Source: Limnospira fusiformis SAG 85.79 (GTDB lineage: Bacteria; Cyanobacteriota; Cyanobacteriia; Cyanobacteriales; Microcoleaceae). Taken from it: a stretch of DNA of 64,000 nucleotides. A program made the translations under genes and the position numbers. Location: NCBI RefSeq assembly GCF_012516315.1, contig NZ_CP051185.1, positions 1,663,403 to 1,727,402 of the forward strand. The letters are read 5' to 3'. Positions 20,292 to 29,938 of this stretch are shown one piece after another. The notes below the pieces were generated by a model. It did no database searches, was not told the DNA's origin, and saw only the letters and a program-made list of their open reading frames with translations. The stretch's first letter is position 1, and every line of letters starts with the position of its first letter.

Positions 20292-20755
20292 GATGCCAAG
20301 ACTGGACAGGAACGTTGAAAGTTTAGACCAGAAGATGTAGTGCGATCTTCTGTTTAGACGATCGCATCATTTCCCGTTTGAGAGATTTTCGAGGTGTAAA
20401 AACTAACTGATTTCAATTCCGGCACTGGCGACATTCACCCAGGGACGAGTCCTAAATCGCGATGGCGCGATCGCCATTCATACCTTGTACTGAGAACCCA
20501 TAGAAAAACGCGATCGGAATTGGGCTAAAATTGGGCATTTCGGCTGACTGTCAGTGGTTTGATTTCGATAGGGAGTGCGATCGCTCTCCGATGCCTTGAT
20601 TTAGAAAAGTTTACAGTCAAAGACCCTGCCTGGTGTGATAATATTATATAAACCCATAATTCCCTGCCAAATATCATTTGGTAACAAATCCCCGCCAGGG
20701 GACGGATATCTAAAATTATCCGCTATATTTCCGCTATCTTTTGAAAGCAGAGACA
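20292..20755. other. Intergenic region with repeat fragments
   Basis: This 464-bp gap has no convincing gene. It contains the second 38-bp repeat (20547-20584) and, at 20600-20620, a 21-base stretch identical to an internal part of the dispersed repeat (22766-22786 in copy B). The promoter of the following three-gene cassette should lie near its right end. Confidence 0.6.
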
Positions 20756-21301
20756 GTGACTAAGAAAGAAGCAATCGCTCTCCTAAAGGAACAGGGATGG
20801 ACAAAAGCTGATGCTGAACGCGCTTTAACTGCGCTTGACTTCAGTACCAACCCTGATCGCCTCGTGATCCTCGAAGCCGCCATCCAGTTCTCCGGAGCGG
20901 AACTACTGAACCGCCAGCGACTCCAAGCTGCCCAAAAAGGACAGGTCGATCGCAAGCGAAAAGAACTCGCTGAGAAAGAAGAAAAAATTCACGATCTCAT
21001 CAAACAAATTGTCAACCTGAAAGAAAATGCCTTCTCTGCAGAATTAGTCGAACTCCAAGCGGAATTACAGGCTTTAGAAAGCGATCGCGATGCCATCCTA
21101 GCCGGTAAAGATGAGCTAGAGAAAAAAACCGAAAAGCTGAAAGAAGTTAACGATATGCTAATGAAAGATAACCGCAGACTCAGAAATGTGTTGGATCAGA
21201 TCAAACTCAAAATTGCCCAGGACATGAAATCCCTGCTGCGATCTAAAGACAGCGAAATCCGTCGAGCGGCTATCCGTCTGTTCCAAAAAACCATCGAGTG
21301 A
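20756..21301 (+). CDS. Uncharacterised coiled-coil protein
   Basis: A protein of about 181 residues. The first 60 residues look like a small helical domain (KKEAIALLKEQGWTKADAERALTAL). Residues about 70-165 are a strongly charged coiled coil with an obvious heptad pattern, followed by a basic tail. The frame has no early ATG. GTG at 20756 is my choice, and TTG at 20741 is an alternative adding five residues. It is the first gene of a tight three-gene unit ending in an HNH nuclease. Function is unknown; a structural or regulatory partner for the nuclease is only a guess. Confidence 0.65.
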   Translation: MTKKEAIALLKEQGWTKADAERALTALDFSTNPDRLVILEAAIQFSGAELLNRQRLQAAQKGQVDRKRKELAEKEEKIHDLIKQIVNLKENAFSAELVELQAELQALESDRDAILAGKDELEKKTEKLKEVNDMLMKDNRRLRNVLDQIKLKIAQDMKSLLRSKDSEIRRAAIRLFQKTIE

Positions 21302-21331
21302 GAACCCTTGTAATCTTTGGAGTCATGCTTT

Positions 21332-21712
21332 ATGGCACGTCAAAAACGAACCTTTCTGGGGATGAGTTATCGGGAAGTTCAGAAATGGAACTCTGAGAAC
21401 CGAACAAAACTCGACCGTCAGCAGCAACAAAAACTGAAAGAAGAAGGCTTTCGTAACGTGGGCTGGGAATCCGTCATCGGCCTTTATCTCGCCCTGGACG
21501 CATTAATCAACTCCGAACCCGAACCCGAGTTAGAATCGAGTCTGGAAGAACTGTTTTTAGAAGCGGCACGCATTGGCGATAAATATCAAACAGAGGAAGA
21601 TAGGGCGACTTTCCAAAGAGAGTTTGACCGAGAAATTGCTGAAATTAATGCCCTAATTGAAGAACAGTTCCCCCAACCTCAAACCATCGAATTTATCGAC
21701 TACAGCCGATAA
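21332..21712 (+). CDS. Uncharacterised acidic protein in HNH cassette
   Basis: A 126-residue protein beginning MARQKRTFLGMSYREV. The N-terminal 40 residues are basic and may bind nucleic acid; the rest is acidic and helical. I recognise no family. The ATG at 21332 is preferred over an in-frame TTG at 21317. It is 30 bp downstream of the coiled-coil gene and 45 bp upstream of the HNH gene, so the three are probably cotranscribed. Confidence 0.6.
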   Translation: MARQKRTFLGMSYREVQKWNSENRTKLDRQQQQKLKEEGFRNVGWESVIGLYLALDALINSEPEPELESSLEELFLEAARIGDKYQTEEDRATFQREFDREIAEINALIEEQFPQPQTIEFIDYSR

Positions 21713-21757
21713 GTTAACTACTGATAATTTATGGCAATTTATTGACAGCAAAAATCC

Positions 21758-22237
21758 ATGATTCCCCCAAAACCCGATCCCGAAAATCTCGAAAACCTTG
21801 ACCTAAAAGACCTTTTTAAACTCGCCCAAAAAATTGGGGGGCGACGCTACCATAAATTGACTGCCGACCACTTTGCCGACTATCGCCAATTTGACTACTG
21901 GCGTTATATTAACGGTGATTCAGAATGTGGCTCGACTCCGGAAAGTAAAGAATGGGTACGGGACAACTCCGATCAAGCCTGCCCGATTTGCGATCGCCCT
22001 TATACCTATGAAAATGGTCGAACTATCGACCACAAACTCCCCCGTTCCCAATATCCATGGCTCTCCCTAGACTTCCAAAATCTCTGGGTGATTTGCCGCG
22101 CCTGCAACCAAGAAAAAGGCGAAATGCACTGGTTTGAATACGAGCATTATATTTTCGTTAACTACCCCCATTTCTACGAAGCTGTCCGAATTTATAGACC
22201 GAAAAAACTCCTCAAAACCCTAGATAAATCTACTTAA
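21758..22237 (+). CDS. HNH endonuclease
   Basis: A 159-residue protein with a clear HNH/beta-beta-alpha-metal motif. CPIC is followed after about 16 residues by TIDHKLPRS (catalytic His in DH), then FQNLWVICRACNQEKG with the conserved Asn and the second CxxC. The two CxxC pairs probably bind structural zinc. Such domains cut DNA in restriction, phage or mobile-element contexts; the target cannot be told from sequence. It is the last gene of the three-gene cassette that precedes copy B of the dispersed repeat. Confidence 0.85.
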   Translation: MIPPKPDPENLENLDLKDLFKLAQKIGGRRYHKLTADHFADYRQFDYWRYINGDSECGSTPESKEWVRDNSDQACPICDRPYTYENGRTIDHKLPRSQYPWLSLDFQNLWVICRACNQEKGEMHWFEYEHYIFVNYPHFYEAVRIYRPKKLLKTLDKST

Positions 22238-22407
22238 AAATATCACCCCATTTCTACCCCATCCCCATGGTAAATAGACTACTATAGTCAACCACCCACA
22301 GGCGATCGCCACCTAAAATATAAATGGGCCTATCAAATTTGGCATTTCTTCTGGAAACTGTCAGCAGACCCAAGGAAGACCGGGAGAGGGAGTCAATTGC
22401 TCTCAGC

Positions 22408-22454
22408 GTGGAAATTAAGGGCGATCGCTGCTACCACAAAACTGGTCATTTCTT
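22408..22454 (+). pseudogene. Fragment of the PD-(D/E)XK-like gene
   Basis: About 47 bases repeat the catalytic-motif region of the gene at 18,948 (source 19119-19162) with one 3-base insertion and one substitution. It still encodes a VEIKGD-like motif, but there is no surrounding frame. It is directly followed by copy B of the dispersed repeat. It is a relic of duplication or rearrangement, not a gene. Confidence 0.75.
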
Positions 22455-22458
22455 GGGT

Positions 22459-22940
22459 CTCCCCCTGAGTATATTTAAATTCTGGTGGGGAAACTGACGC
22501 AGCATGATAATTATGGAAGGGGGTACTTCCAGCAAGGGTTATACTGAAAGGGTTGGGTATTTCTGAACATCTCCAATCAAACGGGCCCCCCCAAGTGGCG
22601 GCGATCGCCCCTGTAAATGGCTTCTACACTGACATTAGAGGCAATTGCTCAATTCAATTTTTCTAAATTTGCGTAAATTTAGTGGTTGTCGCTGATAGGT
22701 AGATAGATGATCAGCCCACCGGATGGCCATCTCTAACTGAGGATCACTGAAATGGGAGGATAACGTTTAGAAAAGTTTACAGTCAAAAAGTAAATTTGTG
22801 TTTAATAATAAGGAGATAACATTAGGCGTTTAAGCATTAAGTTCAAAATCGTAAAAGTGCCTCACTGTAAGGGTTATAGATTCTATTGACCCACATTTTG
22901 TAGCACCCTTTTTTAGAACTTTCGCCGCAGGAGGGGCGAT
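22459..22940. repeat. Dispersed repeat, copy B, upstream of the type III-A operon
   Basis: This is the complete copy, about 480 bp, ending about 100 bp before the csm1 start. From left to right it holds a GGAAG/CTTCC hairpin, a GC-rich stem around a HIP1 site, an AT-rich segment TAAATTT...AAATTTAG, a central TGATCAGCCC part, and a hairpin GGGTTATAG/CTATTGACCC (22871-22892) followed by CACCCTTTTTTAG. No ORF of note lies inside. Identity with copies C and D is very high. The trailing hairpin plus T run could act as an attenuator or a transcript end. Confidence 0.85.
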
Positions 22941-23041
22941 TTTAGATTTTAGTAGTCAAAGGAGATGCGATCGCGCTTCCTTTCATGCTTTGTATTTTCA
23001 GCAATATACAGTTAAGTTTTACTAAGTTTCACGATTGAGAT

Positions 23042-25354
23042 ATGGTTAATTCTACAGCCCCAAATATAATAGCTCTACAGGTAATTAGAGAGGCAGTTTG
23101 GCATTTAGCAAATTGGGCACAAGCCAAATGGCCCCCCAATTTTAATGTCCCAGAAGAGAATCCGGCGATCGCTAGAGCAAAACAATTGTTATCTTGGACA
23201 GAGACTAGCCAGATTCAACCCTTACACCTTTTGTTTGATGCGGTGAATCTATCACAGCCACAATCTCATCAGCATTATGTACCCGCTATCGCCATTGAGG
23301 ATAGCAACCCTACAATTCCTTATCCTACAAATGAACCAGTTCAAGCCGAACAAATTAATTTTTTGCAACAAAAAATTAGAGAAACTATCGCTAATTTAAG
23401 GCTAGAAGATTGGGAAAACTTGTCACTATTAACCTTGCTTTTAGAAAAGTTTGGCTCCTGTTTATCATTAGGATTTGAAAATGTAGCTTTTTATGATTTG
23501 GTCAAATCAACTGCGGCGATCGCCGCGATTTTATCAAATGATTATCAAGCATCAAAGATTAGCTTAATAGCGGGTGATTTGTCTGGAATTCAAGACTTTA
23601 TCTATACCATTTCATCTGACGGAGCCTTGAAATCACTAAGAGCTAGAAGTTTTTATCTGGAATTAGTGACGGAAGAAGTAGCCCAACAACTGCTAAATAA
23701 ATTAAATATACCTCGGACTAATATTATTTATGTTGGCGGCGGCAATTTATATTTATTAGCTCCAGAACAGAATAATAATGAAAATTTAGTTGAACCCATA
23801 CGAGATGCTTTCAATGAATGGCTGATTGATGAATTTCAAGGCAAAGTATTTTTAAGTCTGGGAACTCAAAATTTTGATATCGAGGAAATTGGAACGGCTA
23901 AATTTGCCCAACAATGGGCAACCATTACTCAAAACTTAGCTCTCCAAAAAGCTCGCAAATTCGATCATCATTTGGATAATTTCTTAGCGATTCAGGAAAC
24001 CTATGAACCTTGTCGGGTTTGCCATCGAGATGATGAGGAAAACTTAAAACCGCTTAACCATCAAGAAGCCGATTCAGTTTTAGCTTGTCCGACTTGTCGG
24101 CAGATGTTTCGCCTAGGAAGTGAACTTTTTAGGGTAGATGCGATCGTGCGATCGCCGGTTCGCGATAGTATTGCCAAAGCCTTAGATAGCTTGCAGATTA
24201 AGTTACCAGGACAGAGTATATATTATCACTTATTTCGGGGAAAGCAGCAAGTTAAAAATTTAGAAGAATCGGAAACTGTTTTTTTGGTAAATAATTGGAA
24301 AGTTGCCGACTATCAAAATGGCAACTCAGTTTCTTTATTACTCGGCAACTATGCTCAAAATAGTCAGGAAGAATATGGAACAATGACAGCCAATGAAATG
24401 GCAGATCTGGCTAAAAAAGACGGTTGTATTCCCAGAGTTGGTTATTTGCGAATGGATGTAGACAAATTAGGGCAGATTTTTGCCAAAGGTTTAGGAAATG
24501 ATCAAACCTTACCTCGGTTAGCTGGATTATCGCGCCAAATGAGTTATTTTTTTAAAGTTTATTTGAATAGTCTGGCTCAATTTCGTCAGGAAAATTTACA
24601 TAATACAGTGTTTCATAGACTAACTGGAGAACGCCAAAATTTAGTATTTATTTATGCGGGAGGAGATGATTTATTTGTGAGTGGCGCATGGCATGAAGTT
24701 GTGGAATTTGCTTTTGATGTTTATCAATGTTTTCGCGCTTATACTGGGCATCACCCAGACATCAGCCTTTCTGGCGGTATTAGCTTGTCAGTTGCTAAAT
24801 TTCCTCTCTACCAAGCAGCAGAGGAATCTGGACAAGCAGAAGATCAAGCTAAAGCAAATGGTCGGGACAGCTTGGGATTATTTGGGAGTGTATTTAAATG
24901 GGATGAGTGGTTGGGAACTGAATTAAAAAATTTGCCAAATATGCCACGGAGTCCGCATAATTTCCTCAAACCGAAGGAATTGCAAACTTATCTTGCTAAC
25001 GAAATATCACCGAGTCTTTGGGGAGTGTTGCCATTTGTTAAACAATTGCATCCATCCCTAGAAATAAACTATTCTCGAAGTTTTATAAGGAATCTATTGG
25101 CAACAGCAGAACTTCAGGATAAAATGATAAAAGAAGCTGCCAGCAAACCCCAGGAGTATCAGTGGGATGTCCGTTACTTCCTGCACCTGCCCAAAATTGC
25201 TTATACTTTAGCCAGGCTACCAGATCATGTTCGTAATCATCCTAATTTTGAACCAATTCGTACTTCTCTGAAAAACCCCTATAATGCTCCCTACTTTCGA
25301 GCGATCGCCACCTGGCTAGAGATGCTTAACCGTTCTTCAATTAACAGTGAATAA
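23042..25354 (+). CDS. csm1: Type III-A Cas10 (Csm1), HD domain absent
   Basis: Large subunit of the Csm complex. On target-RNA binding, the palm domain makes cyclic oligoadenylates that activate CARF effectors. In the 770 residues I see GDLSGIQDFIYTI and LKSLRARSFYLE (about 178-207, first palm), a zinc ribbon with CxxC pairs at 324/327 and 349/352, MDVDKLGQIFA (about 471) and AGGDDLFVSG (GGDD at about 540-543). No HD-type nuclease motif such as HDxGK occurs in the N-terminal 170 residues, which read as helical. The DNase activity of usual Csm1 is therefore probably lost and signalling retained. It is the first gene of a seven-gene operon; the ATG follows copy B of the repeat. Confidence 0.93.
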   Translation: MVNSTAPNIIALQVIREAVWHLANWAQAKWPPNFNVPEENPAIARAKQLLSWTETSQIQPLHLLFDAVNLSQPQSHQHYVPAIAIEDSNPTIPYPTNEPVQAEQINFLQQKIRETIANLRLEDWENLSLLTLLLEKFGSCLSLGFENVAFYDLVKSTAAIAAILSNDYQASKISLIAGDLSGIQDFIYTISSDGALKSLRARSFYLELVTEEVAQQLLNKLNIPRTNIIYVGGGNLYLLAPEQNNNENLVEPIRDAFNEWLIDEFQGKVFLSLGTQNFDIEEIGTAKFAQQWATITQNLALQKARKFDHHLDNFLAIQETYEPCRVCHRDDEENLKPLNHQEADSVLACPTCRQMFRLGSELFRVDAIVRSPVRDSIAKALDSLQIKLPGQSIYYHLFRGKQQVKNLEESETVFLVNNWKVADYQNGNSVSLLLGNYAQNSQEEYGTMTANEMADLAKKDGCIPRVGYLRMDVDKLGQIFAKGLGNDQTLPRLAGLSRQMSYFFKVYLNSLAQFRQENLHNTVFHRLTGERQNLVFIYAGGDDLFVSGAWHEVVEFAFDVYQCFRAYTGHHPDISLSGGISLSVAKFPLYQAAEESGQAEDQAKANGRDSLGLFGSVFKWDEWLGTELKNLPNMPRSPHNFLKPKELQTYLANEISPSLWGVLPFVKQLHPSLEINYSRSFIRNLLATAELQDKMIKEAASKPQEYQWDVRYFLHLPKIAYTLARLPDHVRNHPNFEPIRTSLKNPYNAPYFRAIATWLEMLNRSSINSE

Positions 25355-25408
25355 AACCCCGCCCGCATTCTCAGTCAGACCCTGCTCATATAAAAACCGG
25401 AAATTCTT

Positions 25409-25885
25409 ATGACTTCCAATCAACCGAGACGCAATTCAACACCTCAATCAGCATCGTCCCCAACTCCGGACAGAGAGATGATTAAAGCTATTCACAAGCT
25501 GAACCAGGACAAGAAAAATGGGACTCTCAAAGATTACCCAATTCGAGATCTGGTTAAACACGCTGAGATGTTCGGGCCTTATCTCAAAAACCGGAGGTTA
25601 GAGACCAATCAGATCCGCAAGTTTTTGGATGCTATTAATCGTTTGAAAGCCAAACTGGCTCAAACTGAAGAAAATCAGAATCAGCTTTTTGCCGAAATTG
25701 AACCGGAAATTGTACTTCTCAAACCAAAATTAGCTTATGCAGCAGCCAGACAAGAGGCAGCCAAACCTTTGAGTGATGTTATGTCTGCTGCTATCGATCA
25801 TGTACATTCTTTAGAAGATTTTGAACGCTTAGTTCAATTGATCGAGTCCATTATTGCTTATCATAAAGCCGAAGGAGGAAAATAA
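25409..25885 (+). CDS. csm2: Type III-A small subunit Csm2
   Basis: Csm2 (Cas11-type) forms the helical inner filament of the Csm complex beside Csm3. The 158-residue protein has a disordered Ser/Pro-rich N-terminus (residues 1-20) and then an all-helical domain. That domain contains YPIRDLVKHAEMFGPYLKNRRLETNQIRKFLDAINRLK, the typical Csm2 core. It sits 54 bp after csm1, and its stop overlaps the csm3 start by one base (TAATG), a coupling sign. Confidence 0.9.
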   Translation: MTSNQPRRNSTPQSASSPTPDREMIKAIHKLNQDKKNGTLKDYPIRDLVKHAEMFGPYLKNRRLETNQIRKFLDAINRLKAKLAQTEENQNQLFAEIEPEIVLLKPKLAYAAARQEAAKPLSDVMSAAIDHVHSLEDFERLVQLIESIIAYHKAEGGK

Positions 25886-26829
25886 TGACAGTTATTGAAA
25901 GACCTCAAACCCCCCTAGTTGGAAAGTTAAAAATTACCGGAACTTTGATTGTTGAAACCGGACTGCATATCGGTGGTGGCGGAGAAACATTGGAAATTGG
26001 AGGACTGGATAAACCTGTAATTCGCGATCCGGTGAGTCAATATCCATATTTGCCTGGTTCTTCGATTAAAGGTAAACTTCGATCAATTTTAGAAAGATGG
26101 CTTAATAAACCTTTAAATCGAGGGGGAGGAAGCGGAACATACCGTTATGAAAGTGATGATATAGAGAGTGGCTATACAGAGATTCAAGCGGATCAGTATG
26201 TTGAATATGAAGGTGCAAAAACCTGTCAAGTTAGCCGTCTCTTTGGCTCCACTGGTGGTTCTAAGTGTTGGATTCCTACTGATATTGCTCAGTCACAGGA
26301 ATTAGGTGGTCAGGGAAATAAAACCATTAATGGTGTATCTCATACGAAGATTAAAGGCAGAAATTGTCCGGCTCGCTTGATTGTTCGGGATTGCCATTTA
26401 ACTCCTGAATCAGCCGAGCAACTTCGTAACATTGACACTGGGTTGTATATGACCGAGTGGAAGTTTGAGAATGGATTAGATCGGGTGACAGCAGCGGCTA
26501 ACCCCAGACAATTAGAGCGAGTGCCAGCCGGAGCAAAATTTACTTTTGAAATGGTCTATACTGTTGAGGATGAAAATCAGGCGATTGAAGATGTAAAAAA
26601 CTTGGCGATCGCTCTGTCAATTTTAGAAGATGATGCCTTGGGAGGACATGGTTCTAGGGGTTACGGAAAAGTGAGATTTGAGAACTTTAATTTTGATTAC
26701 CGTGATGCCAAACAATACGAAAATATTGCCAGTGGTGGCGGTACTTCTATTAACTTCCCATCCCTCAAAAATACGGCTGAATTTTTAAGCAGATTTAGCG
26801 AAATTCAATCTCAGTTACCAGGCAGTTAA
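25885..26829 (+). CDS. csm3: Type III-A Cas7-type backbone protein Csm3
   Basis: Csm3 subunits form the backbone on the crRNA and cut target RNA every six bases. The 314-residue RAMP protein has TGLHIGGG near the start, and GGLDKPVIRDP, whose Asp42 aligns with the catalytic Asp33 of Streptococcus Csm3. PYLPGSSIKGKLR and DRVTAAANPRQLERVPAG (thumb) follow, and the late glycine-rich GGHGSRGYGKV is typical. All expected catalytic and RNA-binding features are present, so RNase activity is predicted. The start overlaps the end of csm2. Confidence 0.95.
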   Translation: MTVIERPQTPLVGKLKITGTLIVETGLHIGGGGETLEIGGLDKPVIRDPVSQYPYLPGSSIKGKLRSILERWLNKPLNRGGGSGTYRYESDDIESGYTEIQADQYVEYEGAKTCQVSRLFGSTGGSKCWIPTDIAQSQELGGQGNKTINGVSHTKIKGRNCPARLIVRDCHLTPESAEQLRNIDTGLYMTEWKFENGLDRVTAAANPRQLERVPAGAKFTFEMVYTVEDENQAIEDVKNLAIALSILEDDALGGHGSRGYGKVRFENFNFDYRDAKQYENIASGGGTSINFPSLKNTAEFLSRFSEIQSQLPGS

Positions 26830-26838
26830 ACCTAAATT

Positions 26839-27879
26839 ATGAGCAACTACAAGCTAGTTAGCCTCAATTTCGGACAACACTCTACCCATTTTGGTGAAGT
26901 CGGAATTGGAGTTGAAGAAACGAGCGAACGAGTGCGTTCTGATACATTATTTAGCGCGCTAATTATTGCCTATGCTCGGTTATTTGGAAAAGATGCTGTT
27001 GAAGATTTACTAAAATCTTTTGACTCATCGCCTCCTTTTCGGGTCAGCTCAACATTTATTTACTCTGAGAATGGTCAAAAAAGGATTGACTACCTACCAA
27101 AACCGCTCAAATTTCCGCGCGGGTATCCGGTGGGGAATGACTTGGAATTTACCAAGACTTACAAAAAAATTCACTACTTACCTCTGGATATTTGGCAACG
27201 CTGGTATCAAGGTAGTGGTTTTACGGTAACCGATCGCACCGAATTGATTGATTATACTAACCAGGCTAACAGTTCTGGTAATCTTAAAAATTCGGGAATT
27301 TTCGACTATAGCCAAGCCTATCAAATCCATAAAACTCCCAAAGTGGCGATCGACCGAACAACTCGGGCGACCAATTTCTACCATACTGGTTTTGTGCAAT
27401 TTAATAAGTCCTGTGGATTGTACTTTTTAATAGATTTGGTTAAAGTAGATAAAGACCTAGAAAATAGACTTTTTGCCGCCTTAAATTTATTGGGGGATGA
27501 AGGCTTAGGCGGTGAGCGTTCCAGTGGCGCAGGACAGTTTAAACCCACTTGGTCAGATCTATCTGATACATGGCAAAACTTGCTTAACTGTCCTCAATCA
27601 ACCGACTACAGTTTAATCAGTTTGCTTTGGGAAAATCCGATTTCGGATACACTCCATAATGATAGAGCTAGTTATGGAATACTGGAACGAGGGGGATGGA
27701 TTTCCTCTCCCTTTTCTGGGCGACAACTGCGACGCAAAAAAGTGCGGATGTTTGTGGAAGGCTCGGTATTTCCGGTGCGTACTGACGGACAATTAGCGGA
27801 TGTAACTCCCTACGAATTTCAAAAATTGCATAAAGTGTATCGGAGTGGAATTGGTTTTAGCTTGCCTATTATCCTATAA
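26839..27879 (+). CDS. csm4: Type III-A Cas5-type protein Csm4
   Basis: Csm4 binds the 5' handle of the crRNA and docks Cas10. The 346-residue RAMP protein shows the family N-terminus (LVSLNFGQHSTHFGE...ERVRSDTLFSALI), a central PPFRVSSTFIY strand, and a glycine-rich LGDEGLGGERSSGAGQF loop near residue 220. It lies 9 bp after csm3 and 11 bp before csm5, in the usual csm order. Confidence 0.92.
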   Translation: MSNYKLVSLNFGQHSTHFGEVGIGVEETSERVRSDTLFSALIIAYARLFGKDAVEDLLKSFDSSPPFRVSSTFIYSENGQKRIDYLPKPLKFPRGYPVGNDLEFTKTYKKIHYLPLDIWQRWYQGSGFTVTDRTELIDYTNQANSSGNLKNSGIFDYSQAYQIHKTPKVAIDRTTRATNFYHTGFVQFNKSCGLYFLIDLVKVDKDLENRLFAALNLLGDEGLGGERSSGAGQFKPTWSDLSDTWQNLLNCPQSTDYSLISLLWENPISDTLHNDRASYGILERGGWISSPFSGRQLRRKKVRMFVEGSVFPVRTDGQLADVTPYEFQKLHKVYRSGIGFSLPIIL

Positions 27880-27890
27880 CAACAAGAGTC

Positions 27891-29162
27891 ATGGTTTCAG
27901 CTTTCAATATTTCCAAGCCTCAAGTTTATGAAACTAGAACAATTCAGTTATCGAGTCCGCTTTTACACATTGGCTCTGCGGTGTCTCGGCTCAACCCATT
28001 TGAATATGTTCAAACCAGTCAAAGAGTCTATCTTCCAGAGCAAGAAGCTCTGGCTAGAGAATTGTCAAATCGAGGCAAATTGCAGGATTATATCAGTGCG
28101 ATAGAGCATCGACAAGAAATTCTCAGTATTCTGAGATCAACTTTTGGTGAAAATTGGCAAGATGCTAAAGATGTTTTGGGAAATCCTATTTTTCCACCAG
28201 GAGCAATTGATAGGAAATGGACTGATGAAAAAGTAACTGATTTACGGCCCATGATTCGTAATGGATTCGGACAGCTTTACATTCCCGGCAGCTCAATTAA
28301 AGGTGCCATTAGAACAGCGATCGCTTATTACTTACTCAAAAATGCTGAGAAGTACGGAGTTCCTAATTCTAACCGAGTGAGTGCGATCGAGGAACGACTG
28401 AGGCAGCAGTTAGATAATAACCACTTGCAAAAACAACAAAAGTGGGCAGACGATCAGCTATTCATGGATAGTTTATTTGCGGATTTCTCATTAAATTATC
28501 AGGGAAAATCAATGGCAGCGGCTACCGGGCCGAATACTGATATTATGCGAGCTGTTCAAGTTACTGATTCTCAACCTCTAATGGAAAGGAAAGTGACGAT
28601 GAAAAATAACAAAATAGTTACTTTTAACATTCCCGTTGTAGCTGAAATTCTGGTTTCTAGTCACTTTGATAATGATAATGCTAAATACAGAGCTTCTATT
28701 TATGCAGAAGTTGTCAGAAATGTTAAAACCCAGTTTACTTTGTCCTTAGATACGGAAATGTTATCCTGGTTTCAACACAAAAGAGGCATGAAAATTCCTT
28801 TTAAATCCGTTGATGAATTGCTGAATATTTGCCAAAGTTTTGCTAAAGAACAGTGGGATGGAGAACATGATTACTGGATGATGGTCAAAAACAAACAGCA
28901 TCAAGGTAAAAATCTTGATTTTGCAGCAATTAGAGATTTTTATGAACCAGAACAATGCCCTTATCATTTGCGAATAGGTTGGGCTAGTGGGATGACCGGA
29001 ACCACGGTAGGATGGCTATTTGCAGATGATTTGAGATCCCAAATTAGAGATACTTGTGGGATAAGAGCTCCCCAATTTGAAGCTCCCAAATCTCGTCGTA
29101 CTGTGGTCGATCCTAATGGCAATATTAAATATGTCCCGGGGTGGGTAAAGTTTCGAGGATAA
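27891..29162 (+). CDS. csm5: Type III-A capping protein Csm5
   Basis: Csm5 is the Cas7-like subunit at the 3' end of the crRNA and takes part in crRNA maturation. The 423-residue protein has SPLLHIGSAVSRLNPFEYVQ near the start, the RAMP motif YIPGSSIKGAIRTAIAY at about residue 128, and a long insert typical of Csm5. It ends in LRIGWASGMTGTTVGWLF with a glycine-rich loop. It ends 3 bp before cas6 and is clearly cotranscribed with its neighbours. Confidence 0.92.
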   Translation: MVSAFNISKPQVYETRTIQLSSPLLHIGSAVSRLNPFEYVQTSQRVYLPEQEALARELSNRGKLQDYISAIEHRQEILSILRSTFGENWQDAKDVLGNPIFPPGAIDRKWTDEKVTDLRPMIRNGFGQLYIPGSSIKGAIRTAIAYYLLKNAEKYGVPNSNRVSAIEERLRQQLDNNHLQKQQKWADDQLFMDSLFADFSLNYQGKSMAAATGPNTDIMRAVQVTDSQPLMERKVTMKNNKIVTFNIPVVAEILVSSHFDNDNAKYRASIYAEVVRNVKTQFTLSLDTEMLSWFQHKRGMKIPFKSVDELLNICQSFAKEQWDGEHDYWMMVKNKQHQGKNLDFAAIRDFYEPEQCPYHLRIGWASGMTGTTVGWLFADDLRSQIRDTCGIRAPQFEAPKSRRTVVDPNGNIKYVPGWVKFRG

Positions 29163-29165
29163 TTA

Positions 29166-29936
29166 ATGCTGATTCGTTCAACTTGGACATTGACTGTTTG
29201 TGAACCGATGACACTTCCTAGGTCTTACGGCTTGGAGTTGGTCAAACAACTTCATCATCAATTGGGGTTAGGAATTGGTCTCAATATGATCCCCGACACC
29301 AGCTTTTCTAGCATCATGGGACGGTGCTTGGGGGCTGGAGATTTCATTACATTTCAACCTGAAGAGTTGTATCAGCTAACCTTTTCTGGTTTGCAAGAAA
29401 AAAGTTCTAAAGCGATCGCATCTCTTGATTTATCAGGTGGTTTAGAATTTTTAGGAGTTCAATTTAAAGTTACCGATCGCCAAGATAATATCACAAGTTA
29501 CGAACAACTTTACACTACCTTAGTAGCTAATGAACCGGAGCCAATTTTTGAGTCTCAACTCAAGTTTACAACTCCCACTTCTTTCGCCCAAAAAGCCATA
29601 AAGCTCCCCCTTCCAGTTCCCGGACTGATGTTTCGGAGTTGGCTGCAATCTTGGAATAATTTTGCTCCGATTTATTTGGGTAGTGGAGAATTGATTACTT
29701 ATTTAGCAAATGCGATCGCTCTTAAACGTCATCGAATTTCTACTCAGCTATGTAGAATTGGGAAAGACTCAGTTAATGGATTTGTTGGTGAAATCACCTT
29801 AAAGGCATTGTACAAAACCGACCCCCTACTGGTGAATGTCGCGAATTTGTTGGTTCAATATTCTGAGTTTTCAGGAACTGGAATTAAGACAAGATTGGGA
29901 ATGGGTCATACAGAAACTTATTCAAGGATTAATTAA
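29166..29936 (+). CDS. cas6: crRNA-processing endoribonuclease Cas6
   Basis: Cas6 cuts pre-crRNA within the repeat. The 256-residue protein has two ferredoxin-like halves and the C-terminal glycine-rich loop GTGIKTRLGMGHTE characteristic of Cas6. A likely catalytic His is not assignable by eye; candidates lie among the N-terminal HHQ residues. No CRISPR array is visible in the window, so its repeat substrate must be elsewhere. It may serve both type III systems, since the second operon has no cas6. Confidence 0.85.
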   Translation: MLIRSTWTLTVCEPMTLPRSYGLELVKQLHHQLGLGIGLNMIPDTSFSSIMGRCLGAGDFITFQPEELYQLTFSGLQEKSSKAIASLDLSGGLEFLGVQFKVTDRQDNITSYEQLYTTLVANEPEPIFESQLKFTTPTSFAQKAIKLPLPVPGLMFRSWLQSWNNFAPIYLGSGELITYLANAIALKRHRISTQLCRIGKDSVNGFVGEITLKALYKTDPLLVNVANLLVQYSEFSGTGIKTRLGMGHTETYSRIN

Positions 29937-29938
29937 TT

